Positions 24,434 to 33,787 of a DNA stretch of 46,164 nt are shown here, one piece after another (positions within the stretch are counted from its first letter, which is position 1; every line of letters starts with the position of its first letter). Source of the DNA: an uncultured Oscillospiraceae bacterium (lineage in GTDB: Bacteria > Bacillota > Clostridia > Oscillospirales > Acutalibacteraceae). The DNA lies in assembly GCA_900549155.1 (NCBI GenBank), contig URNF01000004.1:1-46164 (forward strand), in the 5' to 3' direction. The notes under the pieces are model-generated. The model was not told the DNA's origin. It saw only the letters and a program-made list of their open reading frames with translations, and did no database searches. Position numbers and translations under genes: made by a program.

Positions 24434-26946
24434 TCAGAAGCCCCTTTCCAAAAGCCTTTTGCGGGAACCGTTACGCCGTCTGACAGCGTGACGGGCTTGC
24501 TGTTGTAGTTGACGATCACCGACTTACCGGAGGCAAACGTCGTGCGAAAAACGTTGTCCTGCAGTCGCTCATGCCGCACAATGCAGGTGCCGTAGACATC
24601 GCCGATGGCTTCTTTGACCGTCTCATAGCGCGCCTTGATCGTTTGCTGCAGATAGCTGTAGTCAATGGAGTAAAGCGCGTTATGCTCGGTGTTGCGCAGC
24701 TTATCCGTGTGCTGCGCCGCCACGATGCAATAGGGCGCTGCACCGTTTTCGATCAGGTGCAGATAATCCGAATCGTCTGCATAGCAGAGGTTCATCGCGT
24801 CGCCGCTGTAGGTCAGATAGCCGCTGTAGACCATGGCGGCAAAGGGCACGCTGTAGTCGGTGATGTCGAAGTTTGAAGAGGTCAGCGGCAGCGAAACGAC
24901 CGCATCCGCAAGCACCGCGATCGGCGCATTGCCGACAGAAGTGATCAGTTCTGTTCCCGTCTCCTTCACGTTCTTCACATGCGCGCAAAGCAGCTTGAGC
25001 ATTGCCTGCCGTTCCACTTCACCGCTTTCGTTATATTCCGCATTGAGCGCCTTGCCGACGCTGAAAAGTGAGACAGAGGGAAACGCGTTTTCTTCCGCGA
25101 GCTTTTTCACGGTTGCAAACGTGATGTCCATTCCCTGCGGGTTGAGCACGCGCTTTGCCGCGCTGTTTTTGTTGAAGTTAAAATAGGCGGGATCGCTTTC
25201 ATACAGCACCGCTACATCGCGGGACAGCATGCGGGAAACATAGCGGTTCGACGCATTCCGAAACAGACCGCCGTCAAAAGCATACAGCGTTTCATAGGCG
25301 ACGCTGTAGTGAAAACCGTTTTCGCTCATCAGCTGACTGACCGTTTTGAGCGCGGACGACACCTTTGCGGACTTTAAGAAGCTCTGCGCATATCCGCCTG
25401 CGGCGTAGCCGCTCAGAATCACGGAAAGGTCGTCGGTGCTTTCTTTGAGATCCGTGCAGATCGCCAGCGCCTGTTCGGGCGTTGTCAGCTCATAGGACTT
25501 CTTGTAGCTGATGCCGCCGAGCTTTTCCGTCACGGTGATGTTGCCGATCAGATTTATGCCGAGCGGCAGCTTTTGCGGCGCGTCCGTCGGCGTCCTGCCG
25601 TCAAACAGCAAGCCCCGATAATACCGCGCCATGCCCGAATAGTCCGCCTCTTCCCCGGAAAGGAAATGATAGGAGACGGTGAGATCGCCGTCGCGCTTTT
25701 TGCTTTGATTGTTGATATAATAGGACGTGCTGCTTTCACCGGCAGATGCCGAAATGGCGTTGATCTTTGCCGACTGCAGGATGCGAAACGCCGAATAGGC
25801 ATAAGGGCGGGTCTTGCTGTCCCCGGGAACTGCCGTGACACTTGCCAAAGCGTCACCGTCCTCGATGATCGCCAGCCATCCGGCATTGCCGGAATGGCAG
25901 CCGAACACGGGCAGGATCGCCTGCTGTGTGTTATAGACAAGCTCCTTCTCCTTCACCGTTTCTTCGTCGCCGTAGATGTTGACGCTGTATGCCTGCAGCC
26001 CGTTTTTCTGATTGAAGAAATTCATGATCGAGCCGGAGCCGTCGGGCAACAGATAATAGCCCTCTGTCCCCTGCGCGACTCGACTGAAATTCGGGAGAAC
26101 ATTCAGAGACTGGACGGTTGCATTTCCCTTGCTTTCGATCTTGCTTTCGGGAACGGTGACGGAAAGCGCATTTCCCTTGATGCTCACGTCCATGACCACA
26201 TTGAAGGCAACATCCTCGCTGTTGCCCTGATCGTCCGCGAACGCCGCATCCTGTGCATAGTCCTCGTCGGTGTAGCCCGCTTTTTTCAGTGCCTCGTGCA
26301 GCCTGTTCTCCAGTGAGGACTGGAGCGCATCCACCTTTTGCGCATAGATCGGGCCGTCGGCAGCCTGCGGATATTTTTCCCTTGCCGTGGCGGCTGCGGC
26401 GGCATCCATGCTGTCAAGGTCCACAAGCTTATACACCTGTGCCATCAGCCGTTTGCCGGACGCGTCACACGCATCGTAAAACCGCTCATATCTCTCCGCC
26501 GTCCAGACCTTCGGCGCATAAATGATGCCGTCCACACTGCCGAGAGAATATTTGATCTCAAAGCCGTTTTCCTTTTTCGTGATCTCAAACTGACGATCCT
26601 TCACCGCGTCCATGAAGCTGTCCAGCGTGTTGGTGACGCCGGTATCGTCAAGATAGGAAAGCGTCACGCTCGCCTTATCCCGATCCGAACCGCCGACCAC
26701 ACCGGAGTCATACACAGCGCCGGTCGTCAGATCCGTCACCCGAAACAAGGTGGTATTTTCGCACAGCGAAAGTGAGAGCGTCTCCGTTTTGGCGATTTCC
26801 CTGAAGGCGATCTCTGTGCTCACCCCGGGCGCCGTTCCGTTTGAAACAAACGCCGCCTGTTCGCCGTCCTGCACTTCAGACTGACATGCCGTCAATCCGC
26901 AGCAAAGCGCAAGCACCAGCAGTGCCGATAAAAACCGTTTAGCCAT
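24430..26946 (-). CDS. DUF5696-family lipoprotein
   Basis: 838 residues. ATG 26946 (MAKRF) lies 9 nt after a GATGAGGA site; the earlier ATG at 26955 abuts that site. The signal peptide ends GLTACQSE, a lipobox, so the protein is lipid-anchored outside. I recognise the architecture as DUF5696, which in Paenibacillus- and Clostridia-type genomes accompanies a YIP1/propeller protein and an ABC sugar importer. Notable stretches are GYYLLPDGSGSIMNFFNQKN (about 300), FGCHSGNAGWLAIIEDGDAL (about 350), YSGMARYYRGLL (about 445) and a C-terminal half with LSGYAAGGYAQSF, which has a barrel-like pattern. A glycoside hydrolase role has been my working guess because of the context; no catalytic pair is proven. 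Confidence 0.75.
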   Translation of the reverse strand: MAKRFLSALLVLALCCGLTACQSEVQDGEQAAFVSNGTAPGVSTEIAFREIAKTETLSLSLCENTTLFRVTDLTTGAVYDSGVVGGSDRDKASVTLSYLDDTGVTNTLDSFMDAVKDRQFEITKKENGFEIKYSLGSVDGIIYAPKVWTAERYERFYDACDASGKRLMAQVYKLVDLDSMDAAAAATAREKYPQAADGPIYAQKVDALQSSLENRLHEALKKAGYTDEDYAQDAAFADDQGNSEDVAFNVVMDVSIKGNALSVTVPESKIESKGNATVQSLNVLPNFSRVAQGTEGYYLLPDGSGSIMNFFNQKNGLQAYSVNIYGDEETVKEKELVYNTQQAILPVFGCHSGNAGWLAIIEDGDALASVTAVPGDSKTRPYAYSAFRILQSAKINAISASAGESSTSYYINNQSKKRDGDLTVSYHFLSGEEADYSGMARYYRGLLFDGRTPTDAPQKLPLGINLIGNITVTEKLGGISYKKSYELTTPEQALAICTDLKESTDDLSVILSGYAAGGYAQSFLKSAKVSSALKTVSQLMSENGFHYSVAYETLYAFDGGLFRNASNRYVSRMLSRDVAVLYESDPAYFNFNKNSAAKRVLNPQGMDITFATVKKLAEENAFPSVSLFSVGKALNAEYNESGEVERQAMLKLLCAHVKNVKETGTELITSVGNAPIAVLADAVVSLPLTSSNFDITDYSVPFAAMVYSGYLTYSGDAMNLCYADDSDYLHLIENGAAPYCIVAAQHTDKLRNTEHNALYSIDYSYLQQTIKARYETVKEAIGDVYGTCIVRHERLQDNVFRTTFASGKSVIVNYNSKPVTLSDGVTVPAKGFWKGASE

Positions 26947-26987
26947 ACATACCATTCCTCATCAGAAGCAATTCCAAATTCACACCG

Positions 26988-29078
26988 TCACCGCAACGAC
27001 AGTTCCGTTATCAGATCATAAACAAACAGCACAAACTGATCCACCAGCGCAAATGCCAACACCGCCAGCAGCACGACGACCACCATGACGATCAGGGTGA
27101 TCAGCGTCACCAAAAGCGTTTTGCTCATGGAATAGTTGTGGATCTCCATTGAGGAGAAAATGAGCAGCCCCACCGTCCAAATGACAGCAAGCGCAATGAG
27201 CACAAAATAGAAATCCTTTTCATCCTCTGCCAGCAGCAGACTGAACACCGTGGCAAAGGGATAGATGAGCAGGATCGGCGTTGTGGAATAGCCGGCAGCC
27301 ATGACGATCTCGCCGAATTTTCCCTCGCCGCCCATCAGCGAGGTGACGCACCAGCTGCAAACGCAATAGAGCAAAATCGGCACCAACACCGAAAGAAGCT
27401 GCAAAAAGAAGTTTGTGCTGTTCGCCGACCCGCTTGTGAACACATAGCCGACCGCCACACTGTTCACGCCGAAGGCGACCGACGACAAAAGCAGGATGAG
27501 CAGCCCCGTGCCGACGCGTCCGCGTTTTTCCTTTTTCAGATCCCACGAGCCGTCCAGCGGATGGAAGATCATATACAGCGCATATTTCAGCGAGCCGCGG
27601 AAGGACTGCGGATCGGGCTGCTTTTTCGGATGCTTTTTGCGATAGAGTCCAAAAAGAAAGCTTCCGCCGATGAGCAGCAGGATGGCGGCAAAAAGATACG
27701 GAATGACCGTTGCAAGCCGCTGCTGGCGGTACATTTTGAATGCGCGGGAATAGTTGCTGCGATCGCCTGCCAGCTTGAAATAGTGCATGGCGGTCGTGAA
27801 ATCGCCTGTGCGGTAATAGGACTTCCCGAGACCCGCCTGGGCGATCACGTTATTGTTGTTGTCCTTGATGATCTCTTCCCAAAGGGCAGTTTCCTCTTCA
27901 TACTGATCGTTATAGTGATACATTGCCGTGTGGAACAGCTTGACGCCGTATGCGGAAAGCGTATATTTGGTGATGCTCTCCTTACCCTTATCGGCGATAT
28001 AAAACGCACCGTTTGCATAATCCATTGCCACGGGGGTCTGCATCGCGCCGCGCACAAGCCCGGGGACGCCGAACTCAAAAAGCAATTCGCCGTCGAAGTT
28101 ATAGACGAACACGCGACAGCGATTGGCGTCCAAAATGGCATACATACCGTATTCCAGGGGGCAGACATCCACGATGGTGGAGACGCCGCGATAGCTGCCG
28201 ACAGCCATATAAGTGTTGTCGCCGTAGGGCTTCACCATACCGGCGTCCTTCAGCACATTGTTGCCCTTGGCGTTCAGCTTCCGCACCGGCTCGGCAGTAC
28301 CGCTTTGGTATTCCTGCGCCGTGAAGCTGGACGAGGTCACATAGATGAAATCGTCCTCGTCGATGTTGACGTTGTTATACTCCGTCGGGACAAAGGATGC
28401 GCTGCGTTCGATCTGCGCTTCACTGGAAACAAGCCGCCAAAGATAGTCCGCAAGCGAGACGTTGACCTCTGCCGCGCCGAGACAGGTGACGAAATCCCCG
28501 TTTTTGTCCAGCTCGATCAGTCCCTGGTTAAAGCCCGCCGAGATCACAAACATACGCCCTGCGGTGTCCACCAATATTTTAGTGGGTTTATATTCAAAAG
28601 TCGACGGGAAAATATTGGAAACCGGCTGCCCGATCACCCGCACGACCTTGCCGTCGTCGTCAAATTGCAGAATGCGATGATTGCCCGTGTCCGTCAGATA
28701 CACGCCCGTTTGGTGTACATAGATGCCCTGCGGATTTGAAAAGGTATAGGCCTTTCCGTCTGCATCCGTGACCGTCGTGTAGGTCTTTTGCAGCTCCAGA
28801 TTGGCATTCAGCTTCAGAACACGGTTTGCTGACGCGTCCACGACCCAAATGTTCTCCGCATCGTCCACAAATATATCCGACGGCGACGTCAGGCTGTCAA
28901 TGCCGAGATCCTTGGCATATACGGATTTTTCCCACACCACGGCATCCGGAGCGGCGACCGCCTTTTTATCCTCGTCATATGTATAGCTGTTGAACGAAGC
29001 GGCAGATGCCGTCACACTGCCCGCCAAAACTGCGATCAGCAGGGTTACGCACACGGTTATTTTTCTAAAACGCTTCAT
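26988..29078 (-). CDS. Propeller (NHL)-TPR-Yip1 membrane protein
   Basis: 696 residues. ATG 29078 follows AGAGGG by 5 nt. Signal peptide 1-27. Residues 55-390 form an NHL-like beta-propeller with repeated blades, for example SPSDIFVDDAENIWVVDASA, NPQGIYVHQTGVYLTDTGNH and TPVAMDYANGAFYIADKGKE. A short TPR-like pair follows near 430-470 (GLGKSYYRTGDFTTAMHYFK). A membrane helix at about 480 leads to a basic loop and a C-terminal Yip1-type domain with five membrane segments (about 520-690). The propeller would face outside, tied to a Yip1 channel-like core. The gene lies between the MalG-type permease gene (17 bp upstream) and the DUF5696 gene, an arrangement I recall in related bacteria. Function is unknown; a sensing or glycan-assembly role is inference. 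Confidence 0.75.
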   Translation of the reverse strand: MKRFRKITVCVTLLIAVLAGSVTASAASFNSYTYDEDKKAVAAPDAVVWEKSVYAKDLGIDSLTSPSDIFVDDAENIWVVDASANRVLKLNANLELQKTYTTVTDADGKAYTFSNPQGIYVHQTGVYLTDTGNHRILQFDDDGKVVRVIGQPVSNIFPSTFEYKPTKILVDTAGRMFVISAGFNQGLIELDKNGDFVTCLGAAEVNVSLADYLWRLVSSEAQIERSASFVPTEYNNVNIDEDDFIYVTSSSFTAQEYQSGTAEPVRKLNAKGNNVLKDAGMVKPYGDNTYMAVGSYRGVSTIVDVCPLEYGMYAILDANRCRVFVYNFDGELLFEFGVPGLVRGAMQTPVAMDYANGAFYIADKGKESITKYTLSAYGVKLFHTAMYHYNDQYEEETALWEEIIKDNNNNVIAQAGLGKSYYRTGDFTTAMHYFKLAGDRSNYSRAFKMYRQQRLATVIPYLFAAILLLIGGSFLFGLYRKKHPKKQPDPQSFRGSLKYALYMIFHPLDGSWDLKKEKRGRVGTGLLILLLSSVAFGVNSVAVGYVFTSGSANSTNFFLQLLSVLVPILLYCVCSWCVTSLMGGEGKFGEIVMAAGYSTTPILLIYPFATVFSLLLAEDEKDFYFVLIALAVIWTVGLLIFSSMEIHNYSMSKTLLVTLITLIVMVVVVLLAVLAFALVDQFVLFVYDLITELSLR

Positions 29079-29094
29079 ACTAACCCTCTCTGTC

Positions 29095-29952
29095 TTACTC
29101 CTTGATGCCGGAAGAAGCCATTGTTTCCAAAATGCTGCTCTGCGAAATGATGAACACCGCAAACGGCGGGATCAGCATCAGCATCGAAACGGCAGCCGCT
29201 GCGCCCGTCCTGGCGATGCCGCTGTTCACGATCTGATTTAAGGCATAGTTGAGCGGCTTTAGCTCCTCGGTGAAGATATAGTTGCCGCCGGTCATGCCCC
29301 ACATGGACTGGAACGCAAAAATGATCAGGGTGAGCAGGGCGGGGCGAACGAGCGGCAGCGCAATTCTCCGAAAAATGCCAAGCTCCGTCGCCCCGTCGAT
29401 CCGCGCGGCTTCCAGCAGTGCGTCCGGAATGCCGGTCATGAACTGCTTCATCAGAAACAGCCCCAGGGGCGACGCGATCGCGGGAATGATGAGAGAAGCA
29501 TAGGTGTCCACCCAGCCGATCTTGGACATGATGATGTAATTGGGGATGGCAGTGACCTGCGTGGAAAACATCAGCGAAACGACCACGAGGCTGAAAAGCA
29601 GATTTTTGCCGGGGAAGTTTCTTTTTTCCAGAATATACGCCGCCAGGGAGACGACGATCAGCTGTCCCGCCGTCGCCGCCGCCGTGATGAAAACGGTGTT
29701 GAAGGCATAGCGTGAGATCGGCACCAGCGAGTCGCCCAAAACCGAAGAAAGACTGCGGAAATTGTTGAGCGTGGGATTATGCACAAAAAAGCGCGGCGGG
29801 AACATGAACAGCTCATCCATCGGCTTGAAGGCGGTGGAGACGATATACACGATCGGCAGCGCCATGAAAGTGCCCAAAATCGCGAGCATCACGATGCTTA
29901 GAATATTGCCGACACGACTCTTTGTCGGACGATGTACAGTTTTATGTGTCAT
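29095..29952 (-). CDS. ABC sugar importer permease, MalG type (copy 1)
   Basis: 285 residues from ATG 29952, which follows AAGGGGAAG. A GTG at 29982 in frame would overlap the upstream gene and has no site. Six membrane segments; EAA loop LLEAARIDGATELGIFRRIA (about residue 188). The N-terminus VYIVSTAFKPMDELF is typical of MalG-type permeases. It pairs with the MalF-type gene upstream and the large binding protein. The propeller/Yip1 gene starts 16 bp after its stop. Confidence 0.93.
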   Translation of the reverse strand: MTHKTVHRPTKSRVGNILSIVMLAILGTFMALPIVYIVSTAFKPMDELFMFPPRFFVHNPTLNNFRSLSSVLGDSLVPISRYAFNTVFITAAATAGQLIVVSLAAYILEKRNFPGKNLLFSLVVVSLMFSTQVTAIPNYIIMSKIGWVDTYASLIIPAIASPLGLFLMKQFMTGIPDALLEAARIDGATELGIFRRIALPLVRPALLTLIIFAFQSMWGMTGGNYIFTEELKPLNYALNQIVNSGIARTGAAAAVSMLMLIPPFAVFIISQSSILETMASSGIKE

Positions 29953-29968
29953 AAAAAACAGCTTCCCC

Positions 29969-30892
29969 TTAATTTCCGACACGATTTAACAGCCGTTGGA
30001 TCAGTTTGTTGCACAAAAGCATCATCAAAAACAGAATGGTGGCGATCGTGCAGGCATAGCCCATTTCCATGCGCGTGTTGCCGTAGTCGTTCATATGGTT
30101 CACCAGCGTATGTGTGGCATATTCCGTGCTGGGCGATCCGAACAGAACGTCCTGCACCGCGCCGCAGGAAAAGGCGCCCGTTATGCTCATCACAGCGCCG
30201 AACATCAGCTGCGGCTTCATCATCGGCAGGGTGATGAACCAAAGCTCCTGCCAGCGGTTGCTGATGCCCTCGACCCAGCCCGCCTCATACAGCGCGCGAT
30301 CCATGTTCCGAAAGCCCGCAACAAAGGACAGAAAGCCGGAGCCGAGACTCATCCAGATCATCACGAGGATGCCGACCGCCATCATGTAATCGGTGTCCGT
30401 CAGCCATTTTATAGGCTCATTGATGATGCCAAGCTCCAGCAGAACGCCGTTCAGATAACCATAGGCATCGCCGCTGAAAAGCACCTGAAAGATCATATAG
30501 GCACCGCCGGAAATGGACGGCACATAGAATACCGTCACCATGAATGTGCGCCAAAAGCCCTGCAGCTCATTGATGAACCATGCAAGCAGCAGCGAAAGCA
30601 AATAGCCGATCGGGCCTGTGATCGCCGCGATGATGAGTGTGTTTTTCAGCGCGGTGATGGACAGATCGTCTGCGGTGAAAAAGGTGATGTAGTTTTGCAG
30701 CCCGACATAGCGCGGCGCTTCGAAAATGTTATAGGACGTGAAGCTCAGCCCGATCGACATTACCACGGGCGCGATGACAAAAACAGTGAAAATCAAAAAG
30801 AAAGGCAGAATGTAAACATAGCAATCCCAGTTCTGCCGCATCTCGTGCATGACAGAACGGCATTTGCCGTCGGTATGTGACTTCTTTCTCAC
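29969..30892 (-). CDS. ABC sugar importer permease, MalF type (copy 1)
   Basis: 307 residues from GTG 30892; TAAGGAG lies 8 nt upstream. Six membrane segments; EAA loop ALYEAGWVEGISNRWQELWF (about residue 205). The loop has Gly-Trp in place of the usual Ala-Tyr. It begins 12 bp after the stop of the binding protein gene. Without a linked ATPase it must use a shared MsiK-type one. Confidence 0.92.
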   Translation of the reverse strand: MRKKSHTDGKCRSVMHEMRQNWDCYVYILPFFLIFTVFVIAPVVMSIGLSFTSYNIFEAPRYVGLQNYITFFTADDLSITALKNTLIIAAITGPIGYLLSLLLAWFINELQGFWRTFMVTVFYVPSISGGAYMIFQVLFSGDAYGYLNGVLLELGIINEPIKWLTDTDYMMAVGILVMIWMSLGSGFLSFVAGFRNMDRALYEAGWVEGISNRWQELWFITLPMMKPQLMFGAVMSITGAFSCGAVQDVLFGSPSTEYATHTLVNHMNDYGNTRMEMGYACTIATILFLMMLLCNKLIQRLLNRVGN

Positions 30893-30904
30893 GTCGCCCG
30901 CTCC

Positions 30905-33754
30905 TTACTCCAGACCGAATTCTTTGCGCTTGTTTGTGATCTCGTTGTTGATGGTATAGGTGTAATCCACCAGGGTATCCTTTGCATCGCCGTCATGGTT
31001 TACCACCTTGCGGTAGGCATTCAGCAGATGTCTTGATACATAGTAGCCGCCGGGAACCTCCTGCACGCACCTTGCGCTTTCCAGCTGTGTATTCAAAACA
31101 TTCAGCTCCTCCGACCGCCAGGGCAGTCGGTTGAACGCTTCTCGGTTAGCGGTGTTGTAACGTGCCGATTCGCCGAGGATGCTCTCCATCTCACTGCTGA
31201 AACGGCTTTGCGTGTCGGTGGACATCAGCCACTTCATGAAAGCCCAGGATTCCTGCGGCTTTTTCGTGTTGCCGAGCATCATGACCGCCGTGCCGGAGAG
31301 CTGAGTGTCGCGGTTCACCGTCCCGTCGGCGTTCACCGTTCCCGGGAGAACGGTGAAGCCCCACTGCCCCTGTATTTCCGGCGCTGAAACCGCCAGGTTG
31401 TTATAGGTGGTGAAGCCGGCAATGCCGAGCGGCACCTCGCCCGTTCTGAAACGGTTGACAAAGTCGATCTCCTGCGAAACGGAATAGTTGAGATAGAAAT
31501 TTGTCCACTGCTTGAAGGATCTGACGGAAATATCATTGTTGAGCACAGAGGCATCGCCCTTCTCGTTGAACACCGTCCCGCCGTTTTGCATCAGGAACAT
31601 ATACATCGTGCCGGTATCCACCGTGCCCGACAGACAAAACTCCATGTTGTTTTTGTTCAAAACGGAAATGGCGGAAACTACCTCATCCCACGTGCGCGGG
31701 ATCTCCAGTCCGATCTCCCGCAGGACATCCGTGCGATAGAAAAGCACGTTGAAGCTCTGCGTTTCGGGAATGGCATAGCAGCTTTTGCCCACATAAAACG
31801 GGACAAACAGTTCCGCATTAAATTGCTTCTTAAATTCCTCGAAATCGGCAAAGGTCGTCAGATCATATGCCGCGCCGCGCAGGGCATAGTTCACAGGCTC
31901 TGCGCCCGTGCAGTTGAGCGCCACGTCGGGACCTGTGCCGGACATGGTCGCGGACATCAGCGTGCCGTGATCCACCAGCTGTAGGGAAACGGGGATGCCG
32001 CTGTCGGGAGAAAACGAGTCGTTGATCAGGGACTTTAATATCTGCATCTGATCGCGGCCGCTTGAGATCCAGACCGTGATCGCATCCGCGCTGTCCACCT
32101 CGGTCAGATTGCCGATCGCCTTATAGTCGGTGAAAAAGGAGCAGAAAAAGCTCTTGACCGAAAAAAGCAGCTTTGAGAAGAAATTTGCATTTGTCGCGGG
32201 GAGCGTGTCATCCGCGCCGTAAAGGGCAAGATAGTCCACCTCCAGCGGCTGCTGGCGGTTGCTGTTGATCCATGTGCCCAAAGAGCCGATGTTGGTCTTG
32301 AAAAAGCTCAGCTTGCGTGCGATCTTATCCGGCGCGGCATACATGGACTGCAGCTGCTTTTCGATCGTGCGCAGCGTGCCGATATTCTCGCTGTTCTGTT
32401 CGCCCGAGATCTCCGCAAGCCGATCGATAAGCGCCAAAATGCGTTTGTGCTGGGTGTTGATGTTTTCGACGGTATCCGGGATATATTCCGTCAGTTTATA
32501 ATCACGGTAAACGCTGGGCGAAGCGCCGGTGAGCACCAATATTTCCCGATAGATCTTGTTGAGCTGCGCGAGGATATCGGTCGACTCCTCCAAAATTTCG
32601 CCCATGTCACCCAAATGAACTTCCAGTTTGATTTGGTGAGAGCCTGCCGTGAGATAAAATAGGCACGGCTCTTCCCCCGCCTTGACCTCCGCCAGCTGCC
32701 ACGCCGCATCATATCCGACCTCGACTTGGTCGGCTTCGGCAAAAGGCACGACGCCGTCAATATACACACGGCGGTTGCTGACCACACCGCTGGTGATGTT
32801 CTGACGCGATTTGATGGCGAGACGGTACAGTCCCGCCTCTTTCACATCGACATTCCAGATCAGAAAATCCCCGCTGTAGGCCCAGTTGCTGCCGCCGATC
32901 TTATTCATTTTGATCACGCCCGCCTCGGAAGGCTGCGTAGAAGGCGAAGAACGGTCAGCCGTCGGATACAGTGTCGCCGAGGACTTGTATGCCGCCGCCT
33001 CGCCTTCGATAATGATAGGTTCTGTTTCTGCAAGCGTATAGCCTGCCGCATCATATGCTTTTTTCACCGCCGCATAGGACGGTGCCTCGCGCAAGGGAGC
33101 GAGCGTGATGCTGTGCAGCACGAACGGCTCGCCCTTGGCACACAGGGTAACGGTGTTTTTCCCGCTTTCGAAATAAAACTGCAAGGGTGTAGTGATATAC
33201 CCGTTGCTGTCGCGCAGGATCGTGTCCTGCCAGATCGCCGCTTCTCTTTGCGACGGACGGATGTCGTTGCCGGAAATGTCCTGCTGGATCTCCGTGCTGT
33301 TTTCCCAAATGCGGTTCAGCGTCAGCTGATCTGCCTGCGCATAGGGGAACGCTCCGTTCACCTTCACGCCGAGCTCAACGTTCACGCCTTTGCTTTCCAC
33401 CTGGATCCACCGCAGCGTGATCGTATACAGTCCCGCCGTGTCCACGGAAAAACGGAAAGCCGTCTCCGTTCCCCCTTCCAGCCGCAGCGACTCCCCCGCC
33501 TGCCCCTTATAGTCGACAAGGGGCGTCACTGCGTCCGTGCACTGTCGGGCAGTGATGACCCGGTCACCACTGCCCGCAGCGCTTTCGTGTGCGGAAAGGT
33601 AGTTTGCATAAGCAAGCGCATCTGTGCGGCTCTCAAGGTCCAGCTCCGCCGTCATCGGCAGGTCGTCAGACGACGCCGCAAAAACAAAAGCGGAGTTGCA
33701 CACAAGGACTGCCGCCAGCAGCACAGCACTCATTTTCTTAAAAAAGCCTTTCAT
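30905..33754 (-). CDS. Large sugar-binding protein with two N-terminal carbohydrate-binding-like modules (SBP, copy 1)
   Basis: 949 residues, about twice the usual length of a solute-binding protein. Signal peptide 1-26 (ends FVFA) without a lipobox. Two beta-sandwich modules follow: about 65-225 (TAGLYTITLRWIQVES, VNGAFPYAQADQL) and about 245-385 (IIIEGEAAAYKSSATLYPTA, EAGLYRLAIKSRQNI, YIDGVVPFAEADQV). Both have the central GLY-x-(I/L) strand of CBM6/35-like modules, and the paired phrases show they are related to each other. A helical spacer (about 390-520) leads to the family 1 binding protein (about 560-949: AITVWISSGRDQMQILKSLI, IPETQSFNVLFYRTDVLREI, FMKWLMSTDTQSRFS). It delivers ligand to the permeases just downstream. 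How it is held at the surface without a lipid anchor is unclear. Confidence 0.85.
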   Translation of the reverse strand: MKGFFKKMSAVLLAAVLVCNSAFVFAASSDDLPMTAELDLESRTDALAYANYLSAHESAAGSGDRVITARQCTDAVTPLVDYKGQAGESLRLEGGTETAFRFSVDTAGLYTITLRWIQVESKGVNVELGVKVNGAFPYAQADQLTLNRIWENSTEIQQDISGNDIRPSQREAAIWQDTILRDSNGYITTPLQFYFESGKNTVTLCAKGEPFVLHSITLAPLREAPSYAAVKKAYDAAGYTLAETEPIIIEGEAAAYKSSATLYPTADRSSPSTQPSEAGVIKMNKIGGSNWAYSGDFLIWNVDVKEAGLYRLAIKSRQNITSGVVSNRRVYIDGVVPFAEADQVEVGYDAAWQLAEVKAGEEPCLFYLTAGSHQIKLEVHLGDMGEILEESTDILAQLNKIYREILVLTGASPSVYRDYKLTEYIPDTVENINTQHKRILALIDRLAEISGEQNSENIGTLRTIEKQLQSMYAAPDKIARKLSFFKTNIGSLGTWINSNRQQPLEVDYLALYGADDTLPATNANFFSKLLFSVKSFFCSFFTDYKAIGNLTEVDSADAITVWISSGRDQMQILKSLINDSFSPDSGIPVSLQLVDHGTLMSATMSGTGPDVALNCTGAEPVNYALRGAAYDLTTFADFEEFKKQFNAELFVPFYVGKSCYAIPETQSFNVLFYRTDVLREIGLEIPRTWDEVVSAISVLNKNNMEFCLSGTVDTGTMYMFLMQNGGTVFNEKGDASVLNNDISVRSFKQWTNFYLNYSVSQEIDFVNRFRTGEVPLGIAGFTTYNNLAVSAPEIQGQWGFTVLPGTVNADGTVNRDTQLSGTAVMMLGNTKKPQESWAFMKWLMSTDTQSRFSSEMESILGESARYNTANREAFNRLPWRSEELNVLNTQLESARCVQEVPGGYYVSRHLLNAYRKVVNHDGDAKDTLVDYTYTINNEITNKRKEFGLE

Positions 33755-33787
33755 GTCATACTACCTTTCCGATAAGACCAAAAACTG

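Noticed and set aside
29953..29982. GTG 29982 as start of the MalG-type permease
   Set aside because: No ribosome site, and it overlaps the upstream permease gene. ATG 29952 follows AAGGGGAAG.
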